DNA from: Gammaproteobacteria bacterium UBA2168
Lineage (GTDB): Bacteria > Pseudomonadota > Gammaproteobacteria > Pseudomonadales > Azotimanducaceae
Direction of reading: 5' to 3'
Assembly (NCBI GenBank): GCA_002327525.1
Contig: DCWG01000062.1
Span: forward strand, 53,629-81,243
Length of the DNA stretch: 27,615 bases
Part shown: positions 15,604 through 23,498 of the stretch, one piece after another
Position numbering within the stretch: the first letter of the stretch is position 1
How the letters are laid out: every line of letters starts with the position of its first letter
Made by a program: the position numbers and the translations under genes
Notes under the pieces: generated by a model
What the model was told of the DNA's origin: nothing
What the model saw: only the letters and a program-made list of their open reading frames with translations
Databases searched by the model: none

Positions 15604-15918
15604 AAGAGGTCGTTAACGTTGCTCAACCTGGGTGTTCTCGGAATGACGGTGGCTCTACTGATAGCCGGATACGAACAGTCCTTCGTAGAACGGGCGCTCG
15701 GTGGGTCCACCTGGGGTGCTTACTTCGAAGCACAACAGCAACCCTGGTTTGTGCAGGCCATGAACTGGAGGATAGTGTTCGGCTGGGTGACAGCGCTCGG
15801 TATCGTGATACTGCTCTGGGATCTGTTGACCATTGGTAGTAAGGAAACGCGAACGACCAAGTCCGTGGGCAAGCCGGAACTGGAATTGTTAGGTAGCGCT
15901 GCACCTCAGCCTGCTTGA
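15604..15918 (+). pseudogene. C-terminal fragment of a heme-copper-oxidase-like membrane subunit (tentative)
   Basis: About 105 codons with two hydrophobic helices: SLTLLNLGVLGMTVALLIAG and, after an amphipathic loop (FEAQQQPWFVQAMNWR), a second helix ending in LLWDLLTIG, then a polar tail. This layout resembles the last two helices of cbb3/NorB-type subunit I proteins, where a Gln/Pro/Trp loop and a DLLTIG end are common in my recollection. The first ten or more helices, with the heme and copper histidines, are absent. The frame continues leftward to 15478 only as antisense of the PQQ fragment. The family call is tentative; truncated membrane protein is secure. Confidence 0.5.
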
Positions 15919-16196
15919 GCAATGACGTAGAATCGTTGGAACGATTGGATTAGATTGGCCAAGGATGGCCAACGGGCAATACAGATGTCCAAATACTCCA
16001 CGGATAGGATGCGATCCGCTGCCACCAATCAGATCAGCGCGCCCGCAACCAATGCGACGAGCAGCAACGAAAGCATCGACAACAGTCTGATGAGGGTTCC
16101 GACCGGGTGTACTGGAAATCCGTAAAAAGCACGCGCTCAAGGCGAGCAGCGTTCTGCTAAGGTAAGTGTTCATCGTACACCAGACGCACTACATCC
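15919..16196. other. Intergenic stretch with two hairpins
   Basis: Two adjacent perfect hairpins occur just downstream of the oxidase-like fragment: AATCGTT-GG-AACGATT (about 15932-15947) and TTGGCCA-AGGA-TGGCCAA (about 15955-15972). Neither has a U-tract. On the minus strand a short frame ends in a hydrophobic stretch LLSMLSLLLVALVAGALI (about 16015-16105) but has no start codon in frame; it may be a relic. Confidence 0.35.
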
Positions 16197-17393
16197 ATGA
16201 ACGCAGATCGACTTCGCTCGCGACAGGATCAGGAGATGTTCGAGGCCCTGCTCAAGGAGTCCGAGGTCCGTCGCGTCAACGAACAGATTGCCAAACGCGA
16301 GGAGAAGGGCAACCTGGGCGTACGCCGCCACCTGCTGTCCACTTCCGTGCGCCTGAGTCAGACAATGGCCAAGGACCTGCACAAGACGGCGGCCGAGTGT
16401 GCAGAAAAACTCAACCTCGAGATACCACTGGAACTGTACGTTTTTCCCAGTCCTACCTACAACGCCGCGTGCGTAAAGCCCGAGGACGGGCGCCTGTTTG
16501 TCATGTTTGCCTCAAGTCTGCTGGAGGCGTTTGAGTCCCAGGAGATAAAGTTCGTGATGGGTCACGAGCTCGGCCACCATGTGTTCAACCACCACGACAT
16601 CCCCATTGGCTACATTCTGCGGGGCAAGCAACACCCGACCCCCAAGCTTGCGCTGGATCTGACCGGCTGGTCACGCTACGCGGAAGTTTCCGCCGACCGC
16701 GCCGGAGCCTACTGCGCGCAGGATTTGGGGGCCGTCGCACATGCGCTGTTCAAGCTCGCGTCAGGCCTCAAGGGACAGTATGTACACTTTCAGCTCGCGG
16801 ACTTTCTGCGGCAGGTGGACGAAATGCAGCTCGAGGATGCCGAACCCGGCCAGGGCGCGCCTACCAGCGACTGGTTTCTGACTCATCCGTTCAGCCCCCT
16901 ACGCGTGAAAGCGCTCAAACTGTTCGACGAGTCGGAACTGATGCGCCCCGATGGCTGCCCCGGGACAGATCTCGAGGTGGGGATTCAGGGGCTGATGAGT
17001 CTCATGGAGCCAAGCTACCTGGAAGGACGCACGGACACTGCGGAGAGCATGCGCCGACTGTTGTTCGCAGGTGCCATAGCGGTGGCGTGCGCCAGCGGGG
17101 AAATCTCTGACAAAGAGATCGAAGTATTCGAGCAATTCTTCGGCGAGCGCTCGTTTTCAGACAAACTCGACATCGAAAAGATCCAGGCCGAACTGGACGA
17201 TCGTATACGGCAGACGTGCGAGTCCACTTCACCACCGCAACGCATGCAGGTGCTGAGAGACCTGTGCACCATCTCTCAGGCAGACGGATACAAGGACGAG
17301 GAAATCGCGCTACTAAAGAGCATCGCCAAATCCCTGCGCGTCTCAGCCACCTTTATCGATCAATTGATGGAAGCCGAAGCGGAGCTCGACTAG
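16197..17393 (+). CDS. M48-family metallopeptidase with TerB-like C-terminal domain
   Basis: A 398-residue protein without a signal peptide or clear membrane segment. The peptidase domain (about 60-245) has the zinc motif HELGH at 123-127, the likely third ligand Glu163 in YAEVSADRAG, and a HPFSPLR motif near 229-235, all M48-like. Residues about 283-398 form a second helical domain (LLFAGAIAVACASGEISDKE, LCTISQADGYKDEEIALL) with the acidic D/E-rich helix starts of the TerB/DUF533 tellurite-resistance fold. The absence of membrane helices makes it a soluble cytoplasmic relative of HtpX-type peptidases. A two-TM potassium channel gene starts 9 bp downstream, pointing to cotranscription. Role unknown; protein quality control or stress signalling is inference. 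Confidence 0.85.
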   Translation: MNADRLRSRQDQEMFEALLKESEVRRVNEQIAKREEKGNLGVRRHLLSTSVRLSQTMAKDLHKTAAECAEKLNLEIPLELYVFPSPTYNAACVKPEDGRLFVMFASSLLEAFESQEIKFVMGHELGHHVFNHHDIPIGYILRGKQHPTPKLALDLTGWSRYAEVSADRAGAYCAQDLGAVAHALFKLASGLKGQYVHFQLADFLRQVDEMQLEDAEPGQGAPTSDWFLTHPFSPLRVKALKLFDESELMRPDGCPGTDLEVGIQGLMSLMEPSYLEGRTDTAESMRRLLFAGAIAVACASGEISDKEIEVFEQFFGERSFSDKLDIEKIQAELDDRIRQTCESTSPPQRMQVLRDLCTISQADGYKDEEIALLKSIAKSLRVSATFIDQLMEAEAELD

Positions 17394-17402
17394 CCAGACG
17401 TC

Positions 17403-17825
17403 ATGGGCCATTTCTACGCTTCACTGCTCACCTCCGCCGTCGTGGTGATCTGCATCCTCATCCACTACGAGGCCCTGAACCTGCTGAACAAGCTGGTGCG
17501 CAAATTTCGTACCCACCGCAACAGCCTGCTGTTTGCGCTGTACGGGCTGTTCATTGCACACATCATCGAGATCTGGGTGTTCGCAGGCGGGTATGCCATT
17601 GCGTATGAATGGCTCAGCCTGGGGCAGTTGCACCCTGCGCCCGAGACCTGGTTCGACTACGCGTACTATTCCGCCATGGTGTACACAACTGTGGGCTTTG
17701 GTGATGTCCTCCCCGTGGGGGCGATCCGGGTCCTGACCATGGCAGAGGCACTCGCCGGACTGTCTCTCATCACCTGGTCTGCGTCGTTCACGTTTCTGGA
17801 AATGCAGAGACTCTGGCGCCACTGA
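17403..17825 (+). CDS. Small potassium channel protein (Ion_trans_2 type)
   Basis: A 140-residue membrane protein. Seen: an N-terminal hydrophobic helix (about 8-28), a second (about 41-66), a pore helix and selectivity filter TTVGFGD at 95-101, and a final helix (about 109-132). TVGFGD is the K+ filter signature. There is no C-terminal RCK, cyclic-nucleotide or other ligand domain; the protein ends 8 residues after the last helix, so gating signals must come from elsewhere. Four copies would form the pore in the inner membrane. It follows the M48/TerB-like gene by 9 bp and has no strong ribosome binding site of its own, suggesting coupled translation. An AT-rich 60-bp spacer lies downstream. 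Confidence 0.9.
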   Translation: MGHFYASLLTSAVVVICILIHYEALNLLNKLVRKFRTHRNSLLFALYGLFIAHIIEIWVFAGGYAIAYEWLSLGQLHPAPETWFDYAYYSAMVYTTVGFGDVLPVGAIRVLTMAEALAGLSLITWSASFTFLEMQRLWRH

Positions 17826-17885
17826 TCTTCTATCTATTTCGTTTTAAATCAATATGTTACATTATTATTCTAATCTATATTATAC

Positions 17886-18075
17886 TTATCTATCGAAATG
17901 CACTCTCGTTTTCACGAACAATACGCTTGGCTCCAGCGCCACCACACGCAACGGATGACCCGGCGCCACGCGCAGCCAGCCCCAGGGAGCGAACGTGTGG
18001 GTGTCATCAATCTGCCACGTGATGCGACCACTCAATACCAATAACTCGCGTGCGTGCGCTCCATTCGATACGAAG
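17886..18075 (-). pseudogene. C-terminal fragment of a ChrR-type cupin protein
   Basis: The minus strand encodes ARELLVLSGRITWQID, FAPWGWLRVAPGHPLRV and a final LFVKTRVHFDR. This is the strand pattern of the cupin_7/ChrR-like domain (H..EELLVLeG, aGsWlR.PpG, LfVKlr). The first part is gone: upstream of about 18075 the DNA becomes the start of the plus-strand iron-sulfur subunit gene, and no start codon is in place. It therefore marks a breakpoint between unrelated sequences. The parent protein would have been a cytoplasmic metal-binding cupin, perhaps an anti-sigma factor domain. Confidence 0.6.
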
Positions 18076-18089
18076 AATGAGGAGACGGC

Positions 18090-18940
18090 ATGAGCGATGC
18101 GGCGCCCGGCGGGCAGATCGCCTGGGTCATCGATCTCAACAAGTGCATTGGCTGCCAGACCTGCTCGGTGGCGTGCAAGGTATTGTGGACCCGGGAGGAG
18201 AGTGAGCGGGCACAGTGGTGGTGTTCTGTCAACACGCTGCCGGGCCGGGGCTATCCCCGAGGCTGGCAGTCCATGGGCGCCGGAGACTGGCCGAACTCGT
18301 ACTACTTCTACCTGCCTCGGCTGTGCAATCACTGCAGCCGGCCGGCCTGTGCCGAGGCCTGCCCGAGCAGTGCGCTGAAGAAGAACGAGGATGGTCTGGT
18401 GCTGCGCGACGAGAGCGTGTGCCAAGGCAGCGACGTCTGCATGGAGGCGTGTCCGCAAAAAAAATCTACTTCAACACCGAGCGCAACGTCGCCCCGCAAT
18501 GCATCGGCTACTATCCGCGTATCGAGGTAGGTGTGGCGCCGGCCTGCGTGCGGCAGTGTCCAGGCCGGGCGATGTTCGTCGGCAGGCGCGGTGAGGAAGG
18601 CAGCGCGGTGGACCGGCCGGTGCAGGAGTGGGGCGTGGCACTGCGGCTGCACCCGGAGTACGGCACCCATCTGAACGTGTACTACGTGCCGCCCCTCTCG
18701 CCGCCGCCGCTCAGCGAGGATGGCTCGGTCAACCCGGAGGGTGAGCGTATCCCCACCGCCTAACTGGAGAAGCTGTTCGGCGAGGCGGTGCACGTTGCGC
18801 TGGAGGTGTTGAAAATGGAAATGGCGACGGTTCGCGACGAAGGTGAGTCGGAGCTGTTGAGAACGCTGATTGCATACAGATGGCAGGAACTGCTGGGACG
18901 CTTTGCGGAAGACCCGGCTCGGATCATAGCTACAGGATGA
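18090..18940 (+). pseudogene. Disrupted iron-sulfur beta subunit of a type II DMSO-reductase-family enzyme
   Basis: The gene starts with an ATG behind GAGGAG and gives CIGCQTCSVACK, CNHCSRPACAEACP and the third-cluster Cys set, then breaks. A run of eight A (18467-18474) replaces the nine needed, shifting frame inside CPxKKIYFN. The next frame continues the homology (QCIGYYPR, APACVRQCPGR, ALRLHPEYGTHLNVYYVPP) to a TAA at 18761-18763 where the intact copy has a Tyr codon, and homology resumes beyond it (LEKLFGEAVHVAL ... ARIIATG) to a TGA at 18938. In the fourth cluster the second Cys of CxxC is Tyr (CIGY). Three independent lesions make this a pseudogene of the intact gene at 22445-23479, which it resembles closely. 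A compact insertion present in that copy (about 48 residues) is absent here. Confidence 0.88.
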
Positions 18941-18954
18941 CAGGAGACTGACTA

Positions 18955-19623
18955 ATGTTCGTGTATTCACTGGATGGATTGAAAATGACTGGCGGTGCCG
19001 CCATGGACGTGGAGATCGAGGACAACGAGCACACGGCCCGATCGGGCGTGTACAACGTGCTGGCAGGCTTCTTCACGCTGCCGGACCCCGAAGCGCATGC
19101 CGCCGCGGTAGCCGGTGGCTGGCCGGCGCAGCTCCGCGAGGCAGGCGAGATGCTCGCGTTCGAATTCGACTTCGGCGCCGCAGCGCTCGCGAATTCCGTG
19201 GAAGGGTCCGCTTTCGAGACGGAATATGTCCGCCTGTTCGGAGGCCCGGGCACGCCCGCCGCATCGATCTTCGCCGGCGACTACGGCGAGGGTGAGCGCA
19301 TGGACCGGATCGCCGAACTCACGCGGCAGTTCGAGTACTACGGGCTGGCCGCCTCCGATGATAAGGCGCGCTCGCCCGATCATCTGGCGACGGAATGCGA
19401 GTTCATGCAGTACCTGGCCTTCAAGGAAGCGGCTTCCTCGTCGAAGCGGCTGGCCGGTTCGTATCACCGCGCGCAGGAAGGCTTCATCGAGCGGCATCTC
19501 GCCTCGTGGCTGCCGGCCTTCAGCGAGAAGGTGGAACAGGCGCAGGGCCTGCCGATCTACGTCTGGGTGAGCCAGACGGCGGTGAGGTTCGTGGAAGCCG
19601 ACCTGGCGTATCTCCGAAGCTGA
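18955..19623 (+). CDS. TorD/DmsD-family molybdoenzyme chaperone
   Basis: A 222-residue, mostly helical cytoplasmic protein; the ATG at 18955 follows an AGGAG, with later in-frame ATGs at 18985 and 19003 as alternatives. Seen: YNVLAGFFTLPDPE near the start, FETEYVRLFGGPG in the middle and PDHLATECEFMQYLAFKE, a variant of the E-x-DH...E.EFM hallmark of the TorD family, then FIERHLASWLPAFSEKV. The family binds the catalytic subunit of DMSO-reductase-type enzymes and keeps it ready for molybdenum cofactor insertion; ethylbenzene dehydrogenase operons carry one as their fourth gene. This copy is intact although the beta gene before it and the alpha stub after it are broken. It may still serve the intact alpha subunit encoded at 23499-26291. 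Confidence 0.85.
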   Translation: MFVYSLDGLKMTGGAAMDVEIEDNEHTARSGVYNVLAGFFTLPDPEAHAAAVAGGWPAQLREAGEMLAFEFDFGAAALANSVEGSAFETEYVRLFGGPGTPAASIFAGDYGEGERMDRIAELTRQFEYYGLAASDDKARSPDHLATECEFMQYLAFKEAASSSKRLAGSYHRAQEGFIERHLASWLPAFSEKVEQAQGLPIYVWVSQTAVRFVEADLAYLRS

Positions 19624-19640
19624 CCACAGGAGAACGAAGC

Positions 19641-20271
19641 GTGGCCGAGAACGTCGTGGACTACCGAGATCGCTGGTCGTGGGAGTGCGTGACCTTCGGC
19701 ACGCACTGCCTGAACTGCCTGGCCACCTGCTTTGAGGGCGTATTCGAGGCGGTGTGCGTACCCTCACCCTGGCTGCCGGAAGCGAACTCGGCCATCGCCC
19801 GGGTCATGGCTGGCCGCAACGGCGAGCACGGTACGCCGTCGCGCACACACAACTGGGCCGAGAGCAGCGGTGGTCCCTACCGGAACGAGACGATGAACCG
19901 GATTCTCGAGCATCCGAAGGTGCACATACCGGACTGGGTGGTGGATGCTGCGAAGGACACCATCGACTACTTCGTGGGCGAATACGGTATCGCACCTGCC
20001 TACATCTCGCCGGTGCGGGCCAAGTTCTCCCTGCAGGCGCATCACGTGGACACGGACTACTACGAGCAGTTCCACGAGGGCGCCTTTGCGCTGACCGATC
20101 CAGACGCTGTGGGAGCTGGTGGAGTCGGCGGAGGTCACGGTCAAGGGGCTGTCGCTGATGAAGGGCTATGCGGACCGCAACGACACCGACTATCTCGCCG
20201 ACGGCCGTTTTCGCACAGGTGTCATCGCATCGTCCGACGCCAACGGAATGATCTACATATTGCCGGACTGA
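19641..20271 (+). pseudogene. Alpha-subunit N-terminal stub joined to an unidentified, frameshifted sequence
   Basis: A GTG at 19641 behind AGGAG starts VAENVVDYRDRWSWECVTFG-THCLNCLATC. This first 30-residue stretch aligns with residues 26-50 of the intact molybdenum subunit (HYRERIEWDEVQWAS-HCIDC), including the FS0 His/Cys region. After that the similarity stops, and a sequence I cannot identify follows (ETMNRILEHPKVHIPDW, AYISPVRAKFSLQAHHVDTD). Near 20105 the frame shifts: LWELVESAEVTVKGLSLMKG ... GMIYILPD runs to a TGA at 20269-20271 in a different frame. The simplest reading is a large internal deletion of an alpha gene joined to another gene's 3' part, followed by a frameshift. The identity of the second part is open. 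Confidence 0.6.
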
Positions 20272-20299
20272 AGAAGATAGTCAGCGGCGGGCATTTTGC

Positions 20300-20578
20300 A
20301 TGAGTAGCGGTTCGGTAAGCTGGCGCATCAAGAGTTTCTACGGGCTCGGCCAGGCCGCGGAATCGATCAAGAATTTCGGCTTCGGCACGCTGCTCCTGCT
20401 CTACTACAATCAGGTGCTCGGACTGTCCGGCACCTATTCGGGAATTGCCGTGTTCATCGCCGTGGCACTCAAGGTGTTCTGGCCGTACGACGTGAATCGC
20501 AGGCGCCACGGTGAGATCCGCGCCGCGCTGGATGCGAAACGCAGTGCGGAGACAGGTGACGGCCTGCTCGCGGACTGA
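20300..20578 (+). pseudogene. Internally deleted GPH/MFS-type transporter
   Basis: The 92-codon frame begins like a glycoside-pentoside-hexuronide (MFS_2) transporter: SFYGLGQAAESIKNFGFGTL, then LLLLYYNQVLGLSGTYSGIA. It jumps at about residue 55 to the typical far C-terminal tail of the same family, YDVNRRRHGEIRAALDAKR. Normal members have about 450 residues and twelve helices; here only the first helix and the tail remain, in frame. It ends 17 bp before the convergent TPP-enzyme gene. A functional single-helix protein is conceivable but unlikely. Confidence 0.65.
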
Positions 20579-20594
20579 TCGCGGGCGCCGGTGG

Positions 20595-22229
20595 TCAGAA
20601 GCGTTCTCGGCCCATGAACAATCCCCATATTTCCGGCTGCTCTCCGATGGACACGTCGATGAGGCGGGGCTCACCGGCTTCGAGGGCTTCGGCGAGCGCT
20701 GGTCCGAACGCTTCCGGATCGCTCACCCGGGTTGCGGGTACGCCGAAGCTCTCGGCTAAACGAACGAAATCGGGGTTGTGTAGTGTGGAGGCGATCTCAC
20801 GACCGTAGCTGAGACGCTGGATGCGTTTCACGTTGCCGTAGGCGCCGTCGGTGAACACGGCGGCGACCACATTGATGCCGTGCTGGACCGCCGTGGCCAA
20901 CTCCGCGGCCCCGTACATGAAACCGCCGTCGCCGTTGATCGAGACCACCGGCTTGTCGGGGCAGCCCACTTTCGCGCCGAGTGCTGTGGAGTAACCGAAT
21001 CCAAGCGTACCCTGATAGCCGGAACCGATCAGGGTTCCGGGCTGTGAGACGGGATAGGCGTTGCGCGCCATGTAGCCGACCTGGGTCATCTCGTCCACCA
21101 GAATGCCATCCTCGGGGATGACCTCACGCAGAGCCCGGCAATACGCCCAGGTCTCCGGGAAGCGCTCGGCCAGGCCCTGCAGCACCGTCGCCCTGACCTC
21201 GGCCACCCGGGTGCGATGCCGTTCGTCGCGCTCGTCATCCGGCACCCGAACGTTGGCCAGCGCTGCCGCGAGCGCGACCGCACCCGGTTCGGCGTCGGCG
21301 CGCAGGTCCACGGAGGCAGGCGTGCGTGTCGGTGTCGATGCCAGGCGTTCGGCATCCGCGTCGATGCGCACGACGGTCGCCTCGTGCTGCACGCCGCCGA
21401 GTCCCGGCACCGTGTGATAGCGGGTGCCGACCGTGACGATGGCGTCCGCCTCGTCGAGCAGCGGAAAGCCGGCGAGCGGCGGCAGGACATGCGGATGGTT
21501 GGCCGACACCGCACCTTTGCCTTCTGGCGTCAGGACGATCGGCGCGCCGAGGGCGGCGGCCAGAGCATACAGTGCTTCGCCCGCTGCGAGCGCACCGCCG
21601 CCAGCGACGATGACCGGCCGCGTGCTCGGCGCGAGCCTTTCTGCTGCGCGTACTACCAGAGTGCTGTCGGGTTGCGGCGGCAACGGTGCGGGGTGCGGGG
21701 GCGGCAGGGTGTAGCTGGTCGGTGCCAGCAACACCTCGGGGCCGATTTCCACGGCGGCGGGGCGAACCGGACATCCCTGCAATCTCGCGAATGCCGCATC
21801 GAGTGCGGGTGCAATGTCTTCCACCGTATGCACGGGTTGGGTCGCGCCGATGGTGCCGGCGATGATCGCGCTCTGATCCGGCAGTTCGTGCAATGCACCG
21901 GTGCCGAGGCTTGCGCTGCCGCCGAAGATGTTGCCAGCCACCAGCAACACGGGCGAGCCGGTCGCGAAGGCCGTGGAGAGCCCTGCGCCTGCATTCAGCA
22001 CACCCGGACCCGGAACCACCGCGCACACGCCGACCCTGCCGCTGGCCCTGGCGTAGCCGTCGGCCATAAAGGAGGTGCTCTGCTCGTGTCTGGTGTGGAT
22101 CACGCGGATCCCGGTGTTTCCCGCCAGTGCATCGAACAGCCCGTCGAGCTGCACCCCGGGCAGGCCGAACAGCGTATCCACGCCGCGGTCAATCAGCGCC
22201 CTGACCAGAATTTCGCCACCTGTCGCCAT
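20595..22229 (-). CDS. Thiamine-pyrophosphate-dependent enzyme (acetolactate synthase / benzoylformate decarboxylase family)
   Basis: A 544-residue cytoplasmic enzyme in the three-domain layout of the POX/AHAS family. Seen: the N-terminal pyrimidine-binding domain with catalytic Glu49 in RHEQSTSFMADGYAR, a central domain with PVIVAGGGA, and the C-terminal TPP-binding motif GDGG (433-436) ending at Asn466 in FTDGAYGN. GSGYQGTLGFGYSTALGAK precedes it. Length fits benzoylformate decarboxylase and catabolic acetolactate-synthase-like proteins. No FAD-specific stretch is evident by eye. It would decarboxylate or carboligate a 2-oxo acid. It follows the molybdoenzyme beta subunit on the same strand after a 215-bp gap, so operon membership is likely but not certain. 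Handling a 2-oxo product of the molybdoenzyme pathway is inference. Confidence 0.85.
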   Translation of the reverse strand: MATGGEILVRALIDRGVDTLFGLPGVQLDGLFDALAGNTGIRVIHTRHEQSTSFMADGYARASGRVGVCAVVPGPGVLNAGAGLSTAFATGSPVLLVAGNIFGGSASLGTGALHELPDQSAIIAGTIGATQPVHTVEDIAPALDAAFARLQGCPVRPAAVEIGPEVLLAPTSYTLPPPHPAPLPPQPDSTLVVRAAERLAPSTRPVIVAGGGALAAGEALYALAAALGAPIVLTPEGKGAVSANHPHVLPPLAGFPLLDEADAIVTVGTRYHTVPGLGGVQHEATVVRIDADAERLASTPTRTPASVDLRADAEPGAVALAAALANVRVPDDERDERHRTRVAEVRATVLQGLAERFPETWAYCRALREVIPEDGILVDEMTQVGYMARNAYPVSQPGTLIGSGYQGTLGFGYSTALGAKVGCPDKPVVSINGDGGFMYGAAELATAVQHGINVVAAVFTDGAYGNVKRIQRLSYGREIASTLHNPDFVRLAESFGVPATRVSDPEAFGPALAEALEAGEPRLIDVSIGEQPEIWGLFMGRERF

Positions 22230-22444
22230 GTCCGTCCTCGCCGTGAGCTGATGCTGATGTTAATGCCAGGAAGCCTCCAGTGCCTGAGGAGGAGGCCGGT
22301 TGGGTGACAACATGATGACCGGTGCAATGGGCCTACTCGAGGCCATCCGCAGGCGGGAGAATGGATCGGGCGCGTTTTTCGTTGGAGTTCCAGCGTACCC
22401 CTGGTGCGACTGAACCCTGCCCCTCTCTACCCGCTGACCCCCCG

Positions 22445-23479
22445 TTACCCGGTGGCGATGATGTCCGCCGGATCGGTCTGAAACGGACCCAGCAGTTCCG
22501 TGAATCTGTACGCGATCAGGGTCGTCATCAACTCGGACGATTCACCCGCCTTGGTTCTGTCCATCTCGGCGGTGAGCGTGGCCAGGGCGCCGTGCACCTT
22601 CTCGCCGAACAGGGATTCGAGGTACTCGTTCGGCACACGGGGATTCTCCGTGTCGAGGGACATGTCCTCCTTCACTGGGTGCGGTAGTCGAGGTGGGACG
22701 TAGTAGACGTTGGGGTGCGTCCCGTACTCGGGGTGCAGGGGCAGGGCGACTTCCCACTCCCGAACCAGCCGGTTGACGGGGCTGCCTTCCTCGTCGAGAT
22801 AGCCGAAGAACACGGCGCGGCCCGGGCACTGGCGCACGCAGGCGGGCGCTACGCCGTCCGCCAGGCGCGGCAGGCAGCCGATGCACTGCTGTGAGATGCC
22901 TTTGGCCGGATTGAAGTAGATCTTCTTGTAGGGGCAGGCTGCGACACAGTTGCGGCTGCCGGTGCACACGTTTTCGTCTCGCAGCACCAGTCCGTCCGCG
23001 GTCTTCTGCAGCGCGCCGCTCGGGCAGGCCTCTGCGCAGGCCGGGCGGCTGCAGTGGTTGCACAGCCGCGGCATATAGAAGAAGTAGGCGTTCGGCCACT
23101 CGCCGGCACCCTGATCCTCCTCCCAATTCATGGCCCAGCGGTCCTCGCGCGAGCCTTGGGGTGCCAGATGCTGCTTGCCATCGCTGGCACCGTACAGGAC
23201 CTCGTCGTAGTTCAGATCGAATCCTCCGCCGTAGTCGGCCGGGGTGGGCTCTTTGCCCGGCTGCAGGTTGCCGTCGGCGTCGTAACCCCCGCCCATCTGT
23301 TCCCAGTCGCGGGGGGTGCCCCTGCCAGGCAGGGTGCTGACCGTGCACCACCACTGGTTGTCTTCGCTGTCTTCATCCGTCCAGAGGACCTTGCAGGCCA
23401 CGGAGCAGGTCTGGCAGCCGATGCACTTGTTGAGATCGACGACCCAGGCGAGCTGCTTGTTCGGGGAAGTGTCGTTCAT
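22445..23479 (-). CDS. Four-cluster iron-sulfur beta subunit, ethylbenzene dehydrogenase (EbdB)/NarH type
   Basis: A 344-residue electron-transfer subunit. Seen: four Cys groups in order, CIGCQTCSVACK (Cys19, 22, 25, 29), CNHCSRPACAEACP, CTGSRNCVAACP and CIGCLPRLADGVAPACVRQC, which together ligate four Fe-S clusters as in the NarH/EbdB/DdhB/SerB group. Blocks LPGRGTPRDWEQMGGG, NWEEDQGAGEWPNAYFFY, ALPLHPEYGTHPNVYYVPP and ELMTTLIAYRF match what I recall of EbdB almost block by block. It passes electrons from the molybdenum subunit, encoded 19 bp upstream, to a further acceptor. No cytochrome b or heme gamma subunit gene is visible in the window, so the final acceptor is unknown. A broken paralogue lies in inverted orientation at 18090. 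Confidence 0.92.
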   Translation of the reverse strand: MNDTSPNKQLAWVVDLNKCIGCQTCSVACKVLWTDEDSEDNQWWCTVSTLPGRGTPRDWEQMGGGYDADGNLQPGKEPTPADYGGGFDLNYDEVLYGASDGKQHLAPQGSREDRWAMNWEEDQGAGEWPNAYFFYMPRLCNHCSRPACAEACPSGALQKTADGLVLRDENVCTGSRNCVAACPYKKIYFNPAKGISQQCIGCLPRLADGVAPACVRQCPGRAVFFGYLDEEGSPVNRLVREWEVALPLHPEYGTHPNVYYVPPRLPHPVKEDMSLDTENPRVPNEYLESLFGEKVHGALATLTAEMDRTKAGESSELMTTLIAYRFTELLGPFQTDPADIIATG

Positions 23480-23498
23480 GTGTCTGCTCCCTATCCGG

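Noticed and set aside
15889..16173. 94-codon minus-strand open frame
   Set aside because: No recognisable motif; a hydrophobic segment in the neighbouring frame hints at a relic, but neither frame is a convincing gene.
18467..18474. Run of eight A as a programmed frameshift site
   Set aside because: Poly-A can slip, but the gene also has a downstream nonsense codon and a lost cluster Cys, and the intact paralogue has no such run. Decay or a sequencing error is simpler.
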